Source: Candidatus Neomarinimicrobiota bacterium (lineage in GTDB: Bacteria > Fidelibacterota > Marinisomatia > Marinisomatales > S15-B10). Taken from it: a DNA stretch of 38,969 nucleotides. Numbering within the stretch: the stretch's first letter is position 1; the number at the start of each line of letters is the position of its first letter. Under the pieces are notes generated by a model. That model saw nothing but the letters and a program-made list of their open reading frames with translations. It was not told the origin of the DNA and made no database searches. Positions 15,305 to 23,545 of the stretch are shown in pieces. The DNA lies in the NCBI GenBank assembly GCA_036476315.1, contig JAZGBI010000058.1, positions 1-38,969 of the forward strand. Direction: 5' to 3'. Position numbers and translations under genes: made by a program.

Positions 15305-16126
15305 GTGAAGAACAGCGAGAAATCCGGTCTGTTCGTGAATGTCTCCGTTGCGAGCATTCACGCCAAGGCTGAGTTTGCGTCCGAGGTGGTTACTCAGGCC
15401 CTGTTGGGTGAAGAACTGGAGGTTCTGGAAATCAATTCTGAGTGGCTCAAAATTCGCCAGTGGGACGGTTACGAGGGGTGGTTGAACCAGTTCTTTGGGG
15501 CCAGGGTAAGTGAGGAGTATCTGGCAGGAGTCAAATCGGATCAAGCCATGATTGTGGGAGACCTCTTCGGTGATGTATATGAGGAGGCCGACAGAACAAT
15601 GCCTGTTGTGAGAGACCTGGTTTATGGTGACCGACTTGTCTCTCTCGAGGACAAGAACGGTTGGAGACAGGTTCTGCTGCCTGACGGAGAATCGGGTTGG
15701 ACGGACAGCGGACCTCAGCGTGACTTTTCAGTACACTTGAGAGAAACTCTCGTGAAGGAAGCCCGCCGATTTCTTGGAATTCAGTACTTGTGGGGCGGCA
15801 AATCGCCAAAGGGATTTGACTGCTCCGGATTTGTACAGACTGTCATGAAGCAACGCATTCCGCTACCCCGGGACACCCATCTGCAGGTGGATCATCCCGG
15901 GCTTGAGGATATTGGGCCGGAAGAAGTTGAAAAGGGTGATCTCATATTTTTCGGCACGAACGGCCGGAGCGTAGATCACGTGGCTATCTCCCTGGGTGGT
16001 GATGAGTTCATACACTGTTCAGGTTTTGTCAAGATCGATACTTTGGATGTAGATTCTGCACGGAGTTCGGATCGGAGTAAGAGGAGAATCGTGGTCGTAA
16101 AGAGCATCGAAAGGTATTGTAATTGA
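15305..16126 (+). CDS. SH3-NlpC/P60 cysteine peptidase (dipeptidyl-peptidase VI-like)
   Basis: A 273-residue peptidase of the NlpC/P60 family, which cuts gamma-D-Glu to diamino-acid bonds in murein peptides. Two SH3-like modules occupy about 5-65 and 80-138 (Trp-Leu-Lys-Ile and Gly-Trp-Arg-Gln-Val blocks). The catalytic domain follows, with Phe-Asp-Cys-Ser-Gly-Phe (Cys173), Val-Asp-His-Val-Ala-Ile (His225) and Phe-Ile-His-Cys-Ser-Gly (His237). This order matches the YkfC/dipeptidyl-peptidase VI subgroup. No signal peptide is seen from the GTG start, so it may act in cytoplasmic murein-peptide recycling, or a start further upstream could be missed. Its stop overlaps the HNH gene at TTGA. Confidence 0.9.
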   Translation: MKNSEKSGLFVNVSVASIHAKAEFASEVVTQALLGEELEVLEINSEWLKIRQWDGYEGWLNQFFGARVSEEYLAGVKSDQAMIVGDLFGDVYEEADRTMPVVRDLVYGDRLVSLEDKNGWRQVLLPDGESGWTDSGPQRDFSVHLRETLVKEARRFLGIQYLWGGKSPKGFDCSGFVQTVMKQRIPLPRDTHLQVDHPGLEDIGPEEVEKGDLIFFGTNGRSVDHVAISLGGDEFIHCSGFVKIDTLDVDSARSSDRSKRRIVVVKSIERYCN

Positions 16127-16683
16127 GGAATTCCAGGCGATTCGGCAATGGGATTCTGAACAGGGAGGTGCTGGTCCTCAACCAGAATTACCAGCCACAC
16201 CTCATCTGTACGGCAAAAAGGGCCATCTGTCTTATCTATCTGGGCAAGGTGGAGGTGATTGAGAACTACAGAGACTTTGTCCATTCACCCCGTATGAGAC
16301 TCTCACTTCCCAGTGTCATCAAACTTCAGAAGTACATCAGAATGACGGGCAATGATATCGTTCTTTCCCGGAAAAACATCCTGAAGCGTGATCAGCATCA
16401 GTGTCAGTATTGTGGTCGCAGGAGCGTCCCCATGACCATCGACCATGTTATTCCGAAGGAGCGCGGGGGAAAGGATACCTGGGATAACCTTGTCTGCTGC
16501 TGTCACGTCTGTAACCGGAAGAAAGGGAACAGGAGTCCTGACGAGGCCAAGATAATCCTGCTGAGACGGCCTCGAAAGCCGAGCCGGATTCATTACATCA
16601 GGCAGTTTGTGAAAAAAGAGCAAACTTCCTGGAGGCCATATTTGTATATGGAAGCCCCTGACCAGATCGGAACGACGGTGTGA
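16123..16683 (+). CDS. HNH endonuclease family protein
   Basis: 186 residues. The N-terminal half (Val-Leu-Val-Leu-Asn-Gln-Asn-Tyr-Gln-Pro and Ala-Ile-Cys-Leu-Ile-Tyr-Leu-Gly-Lys-Val-Glu) is the extension seen in a widespread chromosomal HNH family. The HNH domain has Cys-Gln-Tyr-Cys-Gly (94-98), Ile-Asp-His-Val-Ile-Pro (Asp107-His108), Gly-Gly-x-Asp-Thr-Trp-Asp-Asn-Leu and a second zinc pair Cys127/Cys130 before Asn-Arg-Lys-Lys-Gly. The catalytic residues look intact. The family is common in housekeeping contexts and its substrate is not settled; there is no restriction-modification or intron context here. The TTG start overlaps the previous stop, and the end overlaps trpS by 4 bases. Confidence 0.9.
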   Translation: MRNSRRFGNGILNREVLVLNQNYQPHLICTAKRAICLIYLGKVEVIENYRDFVHSPRMRLSLPSVIKLQKYIRMTGNDIVLSRKNILKRDQHQCQYCGRRSVPMTIDHVIPKERGGKDTWDNLVCCCHVCNRKKGNRSPDEAKIILLRRPRKPSRIHYIRQFVKKEQTSWRPYLYMEAPDQIGTTV

Positions 16684-17660
16684 AAAAAGCTCGAGTTCTG
16701 AGCGGAATCCAGCCTTCTGGCCATCTTCATCTTGGCAACTATTTCGGCATGATGAAACGGATGATCGGTTACCAGCACACGAACGAGCTGTTTTGTTTTC
16801 TGGTCAACTACCATGCGCTTACGAGTACGACAGACGCCTCCCGTTTACGGAAGCACACTGTTGAAGCGGCAAGCGATTTCATCGCACTTGGACTCGACCC
16901 CGAGAAGGCCGTCTTCTGGGTTCAATCGGATGTGCCAGAAGTAACGGAGTTAACCTGGTTGTTGAGCAGCGTGACAAACGTTGGAATGCTTGAGCGGGCT
17001 CACTCATACAAGGACAAGATTGCAAAAGGGGTTACGCCCAATCACGGTCTTTTCAGCTATCCCGTGTTAATGGCGGCGGACATCCTGCTGTTTGGAGGCG
17101 AATTGGTTCCGGTGGGAAAAGATCAGAAGCAACATTTGGAGATGTCCCGTGACATCGCCATAAAATTCAACGCAACATACGGTGACACGTTTGTCGTTCC
17201 CGAGAGCAAGATTGAGAAGGATTGGGGAGTCATCCCCGGTATCGACGGACAGAAAATGTCCAAATCCTACCGAAATACCATCGACATCTTCTGCAACAAG
17301 GACGATCTTGCAGAAAAGGTCATGAGGATTGTCACCGACACCACTCCCATCGACGAACCCAAGGATCCTGGTACGAGTACTCTGTACAAGATCTATTCCC
17401 TCTTTCTGGACGGCCCCGGGAAGGAGAAGCTGACCCGGAGATTTGAGGGAAAGGGACTCAAGTATCAGCAGTTGAAGGTTGAGTTGATTGATGTCATTTG
17501 GGAATACTTTGCGTCTTATCGGGAAACAAGGACGGTACTCGCCGATGACCGTGCATACGTCCTAAAAGTGCTTAGAGAAGGGGCTGAAAAGGCTCGAGCT
17601 GTTGCGACTTCGTATCTTGAAAAGGCAAGAAAAAACGTGGGACTCCTCTACTGGGAATGA
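16680..17660 (+). CDS. trpS: Tryptophanyl-tRNA synthetase
   Basis: A class Ic aminoacyl-tRNA synthetase charging tRNA-Trp, 326 residues, the usual bacterial length. The HIGH motif appears as Pro-Ser-Gly-His-Leu-His-Leu-Gly-Asn (12-20) and KMSKS as Lys-Met-Ser-Lys-Ser (about 192-196), preceded by Ile-Pro-Gly-Ile-Asp-Gly-Gln. Gly-Lys-Asp-Gln-Lys-Gln-His-Leu-Glu is the expected Trp/adenylate region. The GTG start overlaps the HNH stop, and the stop overlaps the scpA start in ATGA. No T-box leader is visible, as expected for an internal operon gene. Confidence 0.97.
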   Translation: MKKARVLSGIQPSGHLHLGNYFGMMKRMIGYQHTNELFCFLVNYHALTSTTDASRLRKHTVEAASDFIALGLDPEKAVFWVQSDVPEVTELTWLLSSVTNVGMLERAHSYKDKIAKGVTPNHGLFSYPVLMAADILLFGGELVPVGKDQKQHLEMSRDIAIKFNATYGDTFVVPESKIEKDWGVIPGIDGQKMSKSYRNTIDIFCNKDDLAEKVMRIVTDTTPIDEPKDPGTSTLYKIYSLFLDGPGKEKLTRRFEGKGLKYQQLKVELIDVIWEYFASYRETRTVLADDRAYVLKVLREGAEKARAVATSYLEKARKNVGLLYWE

Positions 17661-18424
17661 GGGGATACAGTATAGAGCTGGAGAGTTTTTCGGGACCTTT
17701 GGACCTTCTCCTGTTCTTCATACGGCGGGATGAGATTAACATTATGGACATTCCCATAGCCCGGATCACGGAAGAATATCTTTCCTATATTGAGACAGTT
17801 CAGGCTCTGGACATAGCCATCGCTGAGGAGTTCGTAATGATGGCGGCAACACTGATGAGGATCAAGGTCAGAATGCTGCTTCCCCAGTTCTCCCTGGAAG
17901 ATGAAGAAGAGGAACCTGTGGATCCGAGAGCCGAACTCGCCCAGCGGCTGCTCGAATACCAGAGATACAGGGAGGCAGCGGTCACACTCACTGAGATGCT
18001 GGTGTCGGAAAATCGCAGGTTCCCACGACCCGTGACAACGGAGTACAGCGACCTGCCGGATGATCCTTCACTCTATCTTGAGGAGGTCTCTCTATTTGAA
18101 CTGGCAACCATTTTCAAGAGATTGTTGGAGAGGATGCCCGCTCCTGTGACTTACGACTTGGAAAGAGATAAGATCAAGGTTAGGGACAAAATGGCGTTTC
18201 TCATGTCTCAGTTCGTATTGAAGAAGAGATACATGTTCTCAGAGTTGTTCTCGGATCCTTTCTCCAGAAAGGACCTCATCGCCACATTCATGGCGATCCT
18301 GGAACTCGTGAAAGAGGGTAAAGTGTGGGTCCTTCAGAAACATCACTTTGACGATTTCGTGTTGGAGATCGTTTCCCCCGGCGCGGAGGGGCAGAGAATG
18401 GCACCGCCCGTTGGAGAAGCCTGA
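17657..18424 (+). CDS. scpA: Segregation and condensation protein A
   Basis: ScpA is the kleisin subunit that bridges SMC heads and binds ScpB in the bacterial condensin. The 255-residue protein has the N-terminal signature Phe-x-Gly-Pro-Leu-Asp-Leu-Leu-Leu-Phe-Phe-Ile (about 11-22), Ile-x-Asp-Ile-Pro-Ile-Ala-Arg-Ile-Thr, and Ala-Ala-Thr-Leu-Met-Arg-Ile-Lys-Val-Arg-Met-Leu-Leu-Pro. An acidic linker and a C-terminal winged helix follow (Phe-Met-Ala-Ile-Leu-Glu-Leu-Val-Lys). It lies between trpS and scpB with 4-base or closer junctions, so the complex partners are co-translated. smc is not in the window. Confidence 0.95.
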   Translation: MRGYSIELESFSGPLDLLLFFIRRDEINIMDIPIARITEEYLSYIETVQALDIAIAEEFVMMAATLMRIKVRMLLPQFSLEDEEEEPVDPRAELAQRLLEYQRYREAAVTLTEMLVSENRRFPRPVTTEYSDLPDDPSLYLEEVSLFELATIFKRLLERMPAPVTYDLERDKIKVRDKMAFLMSQFVLKKRYMFSELFSDPFSRKDLIATFMAILELVKEGKVWVLQKHHFDDFVLEIVSPGAEGQRMAPPVGEA

Positions 18425-19041
18425 TGAAAAAGAATGCTTATGAGAGAGAGGAAATTAGAATCATCGAAGCTCTTCTGTTCTCCTCTCCCGACGTACTGAC
18501 ACAGGCGAAGATGGAGCTCTGTTTTGATGAGGATGCCCCACAGCTTGATCATGCGATTCTGGAGATTCAAAGTGAATATGAGCGTCAGGAACGTTCGTTT
18601 ATCGTCGAAAAGGTAGCGGGTGGCTATCGGCTTGTCACGAGACCTGAATATGAGCCATGGGTCAAACGACTTCATACGCAGTTGTCAAGAACTTCGCTTT
18701 CCAGGGCCGCCCTGGAGGCCGTGGCTGTCATCGCGTACAAAGGACCGGCAAGCCGTGCTGAAATTGAGAGTATCCGGGGTGTTGACAGCACGAGTGTGAT
18801 TAAGACGCTTCTTGAAAAAAAGCTAGTTGCAATCCGAGGACGGGCTGACAGTCCTGGCCGACCTCTCCTCTACGTGACAACCGATATTTTCCTCACTTCA
18901 TTCGGTTTGGAATCGTTGTCTGACCTTCCAAAACTCCGGGAAATATCAGAGTTGGTTTCCAAGGATCCTGATAAGGAAGAGAGCCGCACAATCAAGATTT
19001 CAGGACTGCCGGAAAGCAAGCCCGGTAATGAGGTTGAATAA
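18424..19041 (+). CDS. scpB: Segregation and condensation protein B
   Basis: ScpB dimerises and wraps the ScpA kleisin. The 205-residue protein has tandem winged helices: the first contains Ile-Ile-Glu-Ala-Leu-Leu-Phe-Ser-Ser, and the second Leu-Ser-Arg-Ala-Ala-Leu-Glu-Ala-Val-Ala-Val-Ile-Ala-Tyr-Lys-Gly-Pro followed by Ile-Arg-Gly-Val-Asp-Ser. Gly-Arg-Ala-Asp-Ser-Pro-Gly-Arg-Pro-Leu-Leu-Tyr and Thr-Thr-Asp-x-Phe-Leu complete the family pattern. The start shares TGATGA with the scpA end, and the last 14 bases overlap rluB. Confidence 0.95.
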   Translation: MKKNAYEREEIRIIEALLFSSPDVLTQAKMELCFDEDAPQLDHAILEIQSEYERQERSFIVEKVAGGYRLVTRPEYEPWVKRLHTQLSRTSLSRAALEAVAVIAYKGPASRAEIESIRGVDSTSVIKTLLEKKLVAIRGRADSPGRPLLYVTTDIFLTSFGLESLSDLPKLREISELVSKDPDKEESRTIKISGLPESKPGNEVE

Positions 19042-19765
19042 GTTTATCGCCGCGTCGGGCGTTGCCTCGCGAAGGAAGAGTGAGGAGATTGTGAAAGCAG
19101 GCCGGGTGGAAGTTAACGGTATTCCCGTCACTAATCCTTACCGCCTTCTGCGATCAGACGACGTTGTTTCTGTGGACAACAGGACGGTTTCCCCTCCCGG
19201 AGACAGTACGGTCATCGTTTTGAACAAACCCACAGGTGTCATAACGACAGTAAAGGATACACATGGAAGGCCCACGGTTATGAACCTGGTTGAGGCAGGG
19301 GAAAGGCTTTTTCCCGTAGGGCGGTTGGACAAGAATACGACTGGGACATTACTCTTAACAAACGACGGTGACCTTGCCCACCGGATAGTCCATCCGAGAT
19401 TCCAGGTTGAGAAGGTTTACGTTGCCACCATCGACAGGCCCTGGGACGAAGCAGACACCCGTCGAATCGAGTCTGGAGTCGAAATGGGCGGTAGTGAGAT
19501 TGGCATGGCGAAGGTACTATCGCGCGATACAATTTCCGGAGATGGCAAGAAGAGGGTTACGTCCCGGGTCAGGCTCTCCCTCTCCCATGGTAAGAAGCGT
19601 GAAGTGAGGAGGATTCTGAAGAGGTTAGGCTACCGTGTCATTGCTCTGCACAGGGAATCATTTGGAGGTATTGGTGTAGAGGGACTTGCCCCAGGTGAGT
19701 GGCGAAAATTGAAAGGGGATGAAATCGCTCAATTAACGGGGACAGTAAAGCATAAACGCCTGTAA
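19028..19765 (+). CDS. rluB: 23S rRNA pseudouridine synthase, RsuA/RluB/RluE/RluF family
   Basis: Converts a specific uridine of ribosomal RNA to pseudouridine. The 245-residue protein opens with an S4 RNA-binding domain (Arg-Leu-Asn-Lys-Phe-Ile-Ala, Ser-Arg-Arg-Lys-Ser-Glu, Gly-Arg-Val-Glu-Val-Asn-Gly), followed by the catalytic domain. The motif Gly-Arg-Leu-Asp-Lys-Asn-Thr-Thr-Gly-Thr-Leu-Leu-Leu-Thr-Asn-Asp-Gly holds the catalytic Asp101. The C-terminal Arg-Glu-Val-Arg-Arg-Ile-Leu and Leu-x-Arg-x-x-Phe/Gly block is present. RluB is the usual neighbour of scpAB; the exact target uridine is inferred. It overlaps scpB by 14 bases. Confidence 0.92.
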   Translation: MRLNKFIAASGVASRRKSEEIVKAGRVEVNGIPVTNPYRLLRSDDVVSVDNRTVSPPGDSTVIVLNKPTGVITTVKDTHGRPTVMNLVEAGERLFPVGRLDKNTTGTLLLTNDGDLAHRIVHPRFQVEKVYVATIDRPWDEADTRRIESGVEMGGSEIGMAKVLSRDTISGDGKKRVTSRVRLSLSHGKKREVRRILKRLGYRVIALHRESFGGIGVEGLAPGEWRKLKGDEIAQLTGTVKHKRL

Positions 19766-19796
19766 TACTGTTTGGCTTTTCGACGGGAGGCGTTTA
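19753..19796. repeat. 9-bp inverted repeat between rluB and cmk
   Basis: TAAACGCCT (19753-19761, within the end of rluB) and AGGCGTTTA (19788-19796) are perfect reverse complements, 26 bases apart. The loop is long and only a short T-rich stretch follows, so a terminator role is weak. The 82-base rluB-cmk gap is the largest in this gene run. Confidence 0.4.
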
Positions 19797-19847
19797 CATT
19801 ACTCAGCTTTTTGAAAGATCCATCTGTGATTCATTTGGTTTCGCACG

Positions 19848-20573
19848 ATGATTATCGCCATTGACGGGCCTGCAGCCTCCGGCAAGAGCACAACCGCAAG
19901 GGGTGTGGCCATTAGGCTCGGTTTCGTTTACCTGGACACGGGTGCCATGTATCGAGCTGTGACGTTGGCGGTTCTCAAGTCGGATATCGCATTACACAAA
20001 AAGGAAGCTCTGGAAGAGCTCTTGGCAACCCTTGAACTCAACTTTCAGACAGAAAATGGGAAGACCCGGATTCTCCTCCACAGTCAGGACGTAACGGACT
20101 CAATTCGGAGCCTTGAGGTAACACGGAACGTCAGTGCGGTAAGCGCAATGCCAATGGTCCGGGGCAAAATGGTTGCAATTCAGCGAGACCTTGCCGGCAA
20201 AAACGATTCAGTTGTGGAAGGGAGGGATATCGGCACCGTCGTATTCCCCGATGCCGATTTCAAGTTCTTCCTGACGGCTGATTACAGGACGCGTGCCCTT
20301 AGGAGGTTAAAGGATCTGGCAGAACTGGGAATTGAGCAGTCAATCGATGAAGTCATCGAAGAGCTGAAACGCCGTGACGAGAAGGATTCAAGTCGAAGCC
20401 ATTCTCCTCTCAAAAAGGCGGAGGATGCCGTCGAGGTGGATACAACCGCTTTGACGATTCCTGAGCAGATCGATTTTATAGTCACATACGTTGGACGAAA
20501 ATTAGGGGAAAGGACAACAAACCAGGGAGATGACCGAAGAAAAAGAAAACGTGAAGATGTCAGTCGAAACTGA
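19848..20573 (+). CDS. cmk: Cytidylate kinase
   Basis: Phosphorylates CMP and dCMP with ATP. The P-loop Gly-Pro-Ala-Ala-Ser-Gly-Lys-Ser lies at 7-14, followed by Leu-Asp-Thr-Gly-Ala-Met-Tyr-Arg-Ala-Val. The CMP-binding and catalytic region shows Glu-Gly-Arg-Asp-Ile-Gly-Thr-Val-Val-Phe-Pro-Asp-Ala and Lys-Phe-Phe-Leu-Thr-Ala-x-x-x-x-Arg-Ala. Asp-Ser-Ser-Arg-x-x-x-Pro-Leu-Lys-Lys-Ala and Asp-Thr-Thr-Ala-Leu-Thr-Ile complete the family pattern. At 241 residues it is slightly longer than usual because of a basic C-terminal tail, which is encoded in the 44 bases overlapping rpsA. The cmk-rpsA order is the classic arrangement. Confidence 0.96.
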   Translation: MIIAIDGPAASGKSTTARGVAIRLGFVYLDTGAMYRAVTLAVLKSDIALHKKEALEELLATLELNFQTENGKTRILLHSQDVTDSIRSLEVTRNVSAVSAMPMVRGKMVAIQRDLAGKNDSVVEGRDIGTVVFPDADFKFFLTADYRTRALRRLKDLAELGIEQSIDEVIEELKRRDEKDSSRSHSPLKKAEDAVEVDTTALTIPEQIDFIVTYVGRKLGERTTNQGDDRRKRKREDVSRN

Positions 20574-22554
20574 TAATACTGATGCCCTCGAGCAAGTGGA
20601 AGAGGTCTCCCCCCAGGGGGATGAGCCTCAAGGGGAAAAGGACTATCTCGATCCGTCATTGTTTGATGATATAAAGGAGCTTTCCCCCGAACAGCTTCAT
20701 GAATCTGCTGAACCGAAGGACATGGTATCGTCTGAGGTACTTGACAAGTATCACGAGACTGTTTCTGATATTGCCGAACATCAGGTGGTTCAGGGGAGAG
20801 TTATAGGCCAGAATGAAAAAGAAATCATTATGGATATAGGGTTTAAATCGGAGGGGATAATTCCCAGATCTGAGTTTGCCGGCAAGGTGCCGCCCGCCAT
20901 TGGTGACGTTCTGGGAGTCTACCTGGAACGGATGGAAGACAAGAACGGTCAAACTCTCCTTTCCAAAGAGAAGGCTGACTGGATGAACAGCTGGAACAAG
21001 ATCATAGAAATATACAAGGGAGATGGGACTGTCGAAGGAAAGATCGTTCGGAGGATAAAGGGGGGAATGGTTGTTGAACTCGAGGGAATTCAGGCTTTTC
21101 TTCCTGGCTCCCAAATCGATATCCGGCCCGTTCAGGACTTTGACCAATACCTTGGCCAGGAGATGGAATTCAAAGTCGTCAAGGTGAATCGATTGAGGAA
21201 GAACATCGTGTTGTCCAGAAAAGTACTTCTGGAAGAGAGTCTGAGAGAACAGAGGGAAGCCCTGTTTGAAGAGATAGAGACGGGACAGATTCTGGAAGGG
21301 CACGTCAAGAATATTACGGATTTTGGGGCATTCATAGATCTCGGGGGCGTTGATGGACTACTCCACATAACTGACCTCTCATGGGGCAGAGTCAATCACC
21401 CTTCAGACGTAGTTGAATTAGGCGAGGCACTGAACGTAAAAGTCATTGATGTAGACAGGGAGAAACAGAGGGTCTCTCTCGGACTCAAACAGTTGTCGCC
21501 CCACCCGTGGGAAACGGTTCCGGGGAAATATCCCGTGGGCACCAGGATAAAGGGAAAAGTTGTCAGTCTCACCAATTACGGTGCCTTCCTCGAGCTTGAG
21601 AAGGGAGTAGAGGGGCTGGTTCATGTGTCTGAGATGTCGTGGACTCGCAATGTTTTTCACCCATCCGAGGTTGTTAAGCTCGGAGAGGAGGTAGAAGCAG
21701 AAGTGCTCAGTCTCAATCCTGAGGACAGGAAAATCGCTCTCGGTTTCAAGCAGCTTCAACCCGATCCGTGGGAGGGTGTGGAAGAGCGATATCAGGTCGA
21801 CTCACTGTACAAGGGTACCGTCAGGAATCTGAGGCAATTCGGCGCGTTCGTTGAACTGGAGGAAGGGGTTGACGGATTGATTCATATTTCTGACCTGTCG
21901 TGGACCAAGCTCGTCCGTCACCCCAAAGAGATTCTTGAAAAGGGTGATGAGGTTGAAGTCCGCGTTCTGGAAGCTTCACGGGAAAGCAGGCGAATTGCTC
22001 TTGGGTTGAAACAGGCGACTGAAGATCCTTGGCCTGCCATCAAGGATCATTTTCAGCCAGGCGAGAAGGTGACCGGGCAGGTGATAAAGGTTCTCGATAA
22101 GGGTGTCATTCTGGAGCTCGATATGGATGTCGAGGGAATTATACCATCTCGCATGTTTTCCAGGGATTCCCGAAAAGAGATGTTGGGAGAAATATCCCCA
22201 GGTGTGGATTTACGTTGTGAGGTTGTGGAAGTAAGGCCCGATGACAAGAAGGTCATTCTGGATGCTCCTGAATTCACAACGAAGGGAAAAAGTGCGTCAA
22301 GAGGTCTCGATGGAGAAGACGAAACGCCGGGGGAAAAAGAGAAGGAAGAGGAGACTTCAGAAAAGCGGAAGAAAGAGAAACCAGAGCGAAAGGTGACGTC
22401 ACCGCAGGAAAAGGATTCAGGAGAAGCCGAGGAGGAGAAGAAGGAAGAGGAGACTTCAGAAAAGCGGAAGAAAGAGAAACCAGAGCAAGATGTGTCGTCA
22501 CTGGAAGAAAAGGATTCAGGAGAAACCGAGGAGGAGAAGAAAGAAGAAGGATAG
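20530..22554 (+). CDS. rpsA: 30S ribosomal protein S1 (six S1 domains) with repeated charged tail
   Basis: S1 binds mRNA and promotes initiation on the 30S subunit. The 674-residue protein has an 80-residue acidic N-terminal extension. Six S1 OB-folds start near residues 86, 167, 251, 339, 426 and 512. Repeats 3-5 are the best conserved (Gly-Ala-Phe-x-x-Leu, Val-x-Gly-Leu-x-His-x-Ser/Thr-x-x-Ser-Trp), as expected for the mRNA-binding part. After about residue 590 comes an 85-residue Glu/Lys-rich, probably disordered tail containing two 33-residue repeats. The ATG at 20530 follows GGGAG and overlaps the end of cmk. The N-terminal extension and tail make it longer than E. coli S1 (557). Confidence 0.94.
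   Translation: MTEEKENVKMSVETDNTDALEQVEEVSPQGDEPQGEKDYLDPSLFDDIKELSPEQLHESAEPKDMVSSEVLDKYHETVSDIAEHQVVQGRVIGQNEKEIIMDIGFKSEGIIPRSEFAGKVPPAIGDVLGVYLERMEDKNGQTLLSKEKADWMNSWNKIIEIYKGDGTVEGKIVRRIKGGMVVELEGIQAFLPGSQIDIRPVQDFDQYLGQEMEFKVVKVNRLRKNIVLSRKVLLEESLREQREALFEEIETGQILEGHVKNITDFGAFIDLGGVDGLLHITDLSWGRVNHPSDVVELGEALNVKVIDVDREKQRVSLGLKQLSPHPWETVPGKYPVGTRIKGKVVSLTNYGAFLELEKGVEGLVHVSEMSWTRNVFHPSEVVKLGEEVEAEVLSLNPEDRKIALGFKQLQPDPWEGVEERYQVDSLYKGTVRNLRQFGAFVELEEGVDGLIHISDLSWTKLVRHPKEILEKGDEVEVRVLEASRESRRIALGLKQATEDPWPAIKDHFQPGEKVTGQVIKVLDKGVILELDMDVEGIIPSRMFSRDSRKEMLGEISPGVDLRCEVVEVRPDDKKVILDAPEFTTKGKSASRGLDGEDETPGEKEKEEETSEKRKKEKPERKVTSPQEKDSGEAEEEKKEEETSEKRKKEKPEQDVSSLEEKDSGETEEEKKEEG
22342..22539 (+). 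repeat. 99-bp tandem duplication in the rpsA tail
   Basis: Two copies of a 99-base (33-codon) unit lie head to tail at 22342-22440 and 22441-22539, in frame. The first 45 or so bases are identical except for codon-scale changes near the end, while the second half has drifted. Each unit encodes Lys-Glu-Glu-Glu-Thr-Ser-Glu-Lys-Arg-Lys-Lys-Glu-Lys-Pro-Glu plus a Lys-Asp-Ser-Gly-Glu stretch. Confidence 0.9.
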
Positions 22555-22561
22555 GTTAAGA

Positions 22562-23545
22562 ATGGTAGCGGTCAGGAATCTGCGTAACATTGTGGAAAGA
22601 TGGCGTCTCCGAATCTGGATGGGTGCCTTTTTTTTTGCAGCGATTCTCTGGCTGTTCGTTATTTCTGAGCAGACCTACACTTATGTATTACAAATGCCCA
22701 TCGAAGTGAGGAATATCAAAGAGGGGAAAACAATGAGAGGTGAGGGGCCGCCGACGGCGGAAGTCAGATTTCGGGCCACCGGCCGCGCCTTTCTCAAGGC
22801 GCTATTGTTTAAGAGATTCTCGGACTTCAAGCTGGTCCTCGACCTGGACCGGATAAGCACCAACTATGATTTCTACCTGAACGACTACTATGGGAGGCAT
22901 GAGGAAAAGGTGGTGGTTCCCGCGTCGTTCGAACTCGAATTCGTAGAGGTGATCCAACCCGATTCCATACAGATTGAACTCGTCGACTATATGATAAAGC
23001 CTGTAATCGTGGTCCCTCGCGTCGTGGTCGAGCCCGCCCCCGGTTTTACACAGGTTGGTCCCATAATGTTTACACCTGAAACCATTGAATTAAGGGGTCC
23101 CAAGGAAATCATCCTCTTCGTTGAAACTGTCGAAACCGAATTCAGGGAATTCCTTGACATTGATAGTCCCGTCAACGAGTCCGTTCCTCTGAGCCTTGAT
23201 TTCCCCCGAGTCGTTGAAACATCGTCGCCCATGATTGACGTATTCGCCGACATTCAGAGTATAGGAGAGAGGATTATCACCGAGGTGCCCATACAAGTAT
23301 TGAATCAGCCAGACGGCATTCGTGTTTTTCCCAATCCATCCACAGTATCCCTGACCGTAACGGGTGGAGTGCAATACATTGCTGGACTGGAGCCCTCCGA
23401 TATTGAAGTATTTATCGACTTTGCATCGCGAGCGAAACAGCAGACCTATCACAAGCCCACGGTGCGGGTGCCGGAGGACATACTTGAATGGCGCGACCTG
23501 TCTCCCAAGAACGTGGAACTCGCCATTGCCCAAATCCGTGAATGA
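22562..23545 (+). CDS. YbbR-domain membrane-anchored protein (CdaR-like)
   Basis: A 327-residue protein with a single N-terminal membrane helix (about 16-35) followed by an extracytoplasmic region built of YbbR-like beta repeats. Visible repeat starts include Met-Pro-Ile-Glu-Val-Arg-Asn, Ile-Val-Val-Pro-Arg and Val-Pro-Ile-Gln-Val, each with a Pro-x-x-Ile-x-Leu-x-Gly-type turn. YbbR/CdaR proteins in Firmicutes regulate the c-di-AMP cyclase CdaA; no cdaA is in this window, so that role is unproven. I chose ATG 22562, which follows GGATAGG, over a GTG-type start at 22490 buried in rpsA. The stop overlaps the tsaD start in ATGA. A T9 run at 22628-22636 encodes part of the membrane helix. Confidence 0.82.
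   Translation: MVAVRNLRNIVERWRLRIWMGAFFFAAILWLFVISEQTYTYVLQMPIEVRNIKEGKTMRGEGPPTAEVRFRATGRAFLKALLFKRFSDFKLVLDLDRISTNYDFYLNDYYGRHEEKVVVPASFELEFVEVIQPDSIQIELVDYMIKPVIVVPRVVVEPAPGFTQVGPIMFTPETIELRGPKEIILFVETVETEFREFLDIDSPVNESVPLSLDFPRVVETSSPMIDVFADIQSIGERIITEVPIQVLNQPDGIRVFPNPSTVSLTVTGGVQYIAGLEPSDIEVFIDFASRAKQQTYHKPTVRVPEDILEWRDLSPKNVELAIAQIRE

Noticed and set aside
20656-21303. 215-codon frame antisense to rpsA
   Set aside because: It lies wholly within the S1-domain coding sequence, which is strongly supported by motifs. The antisense peptide has no domain pattern.
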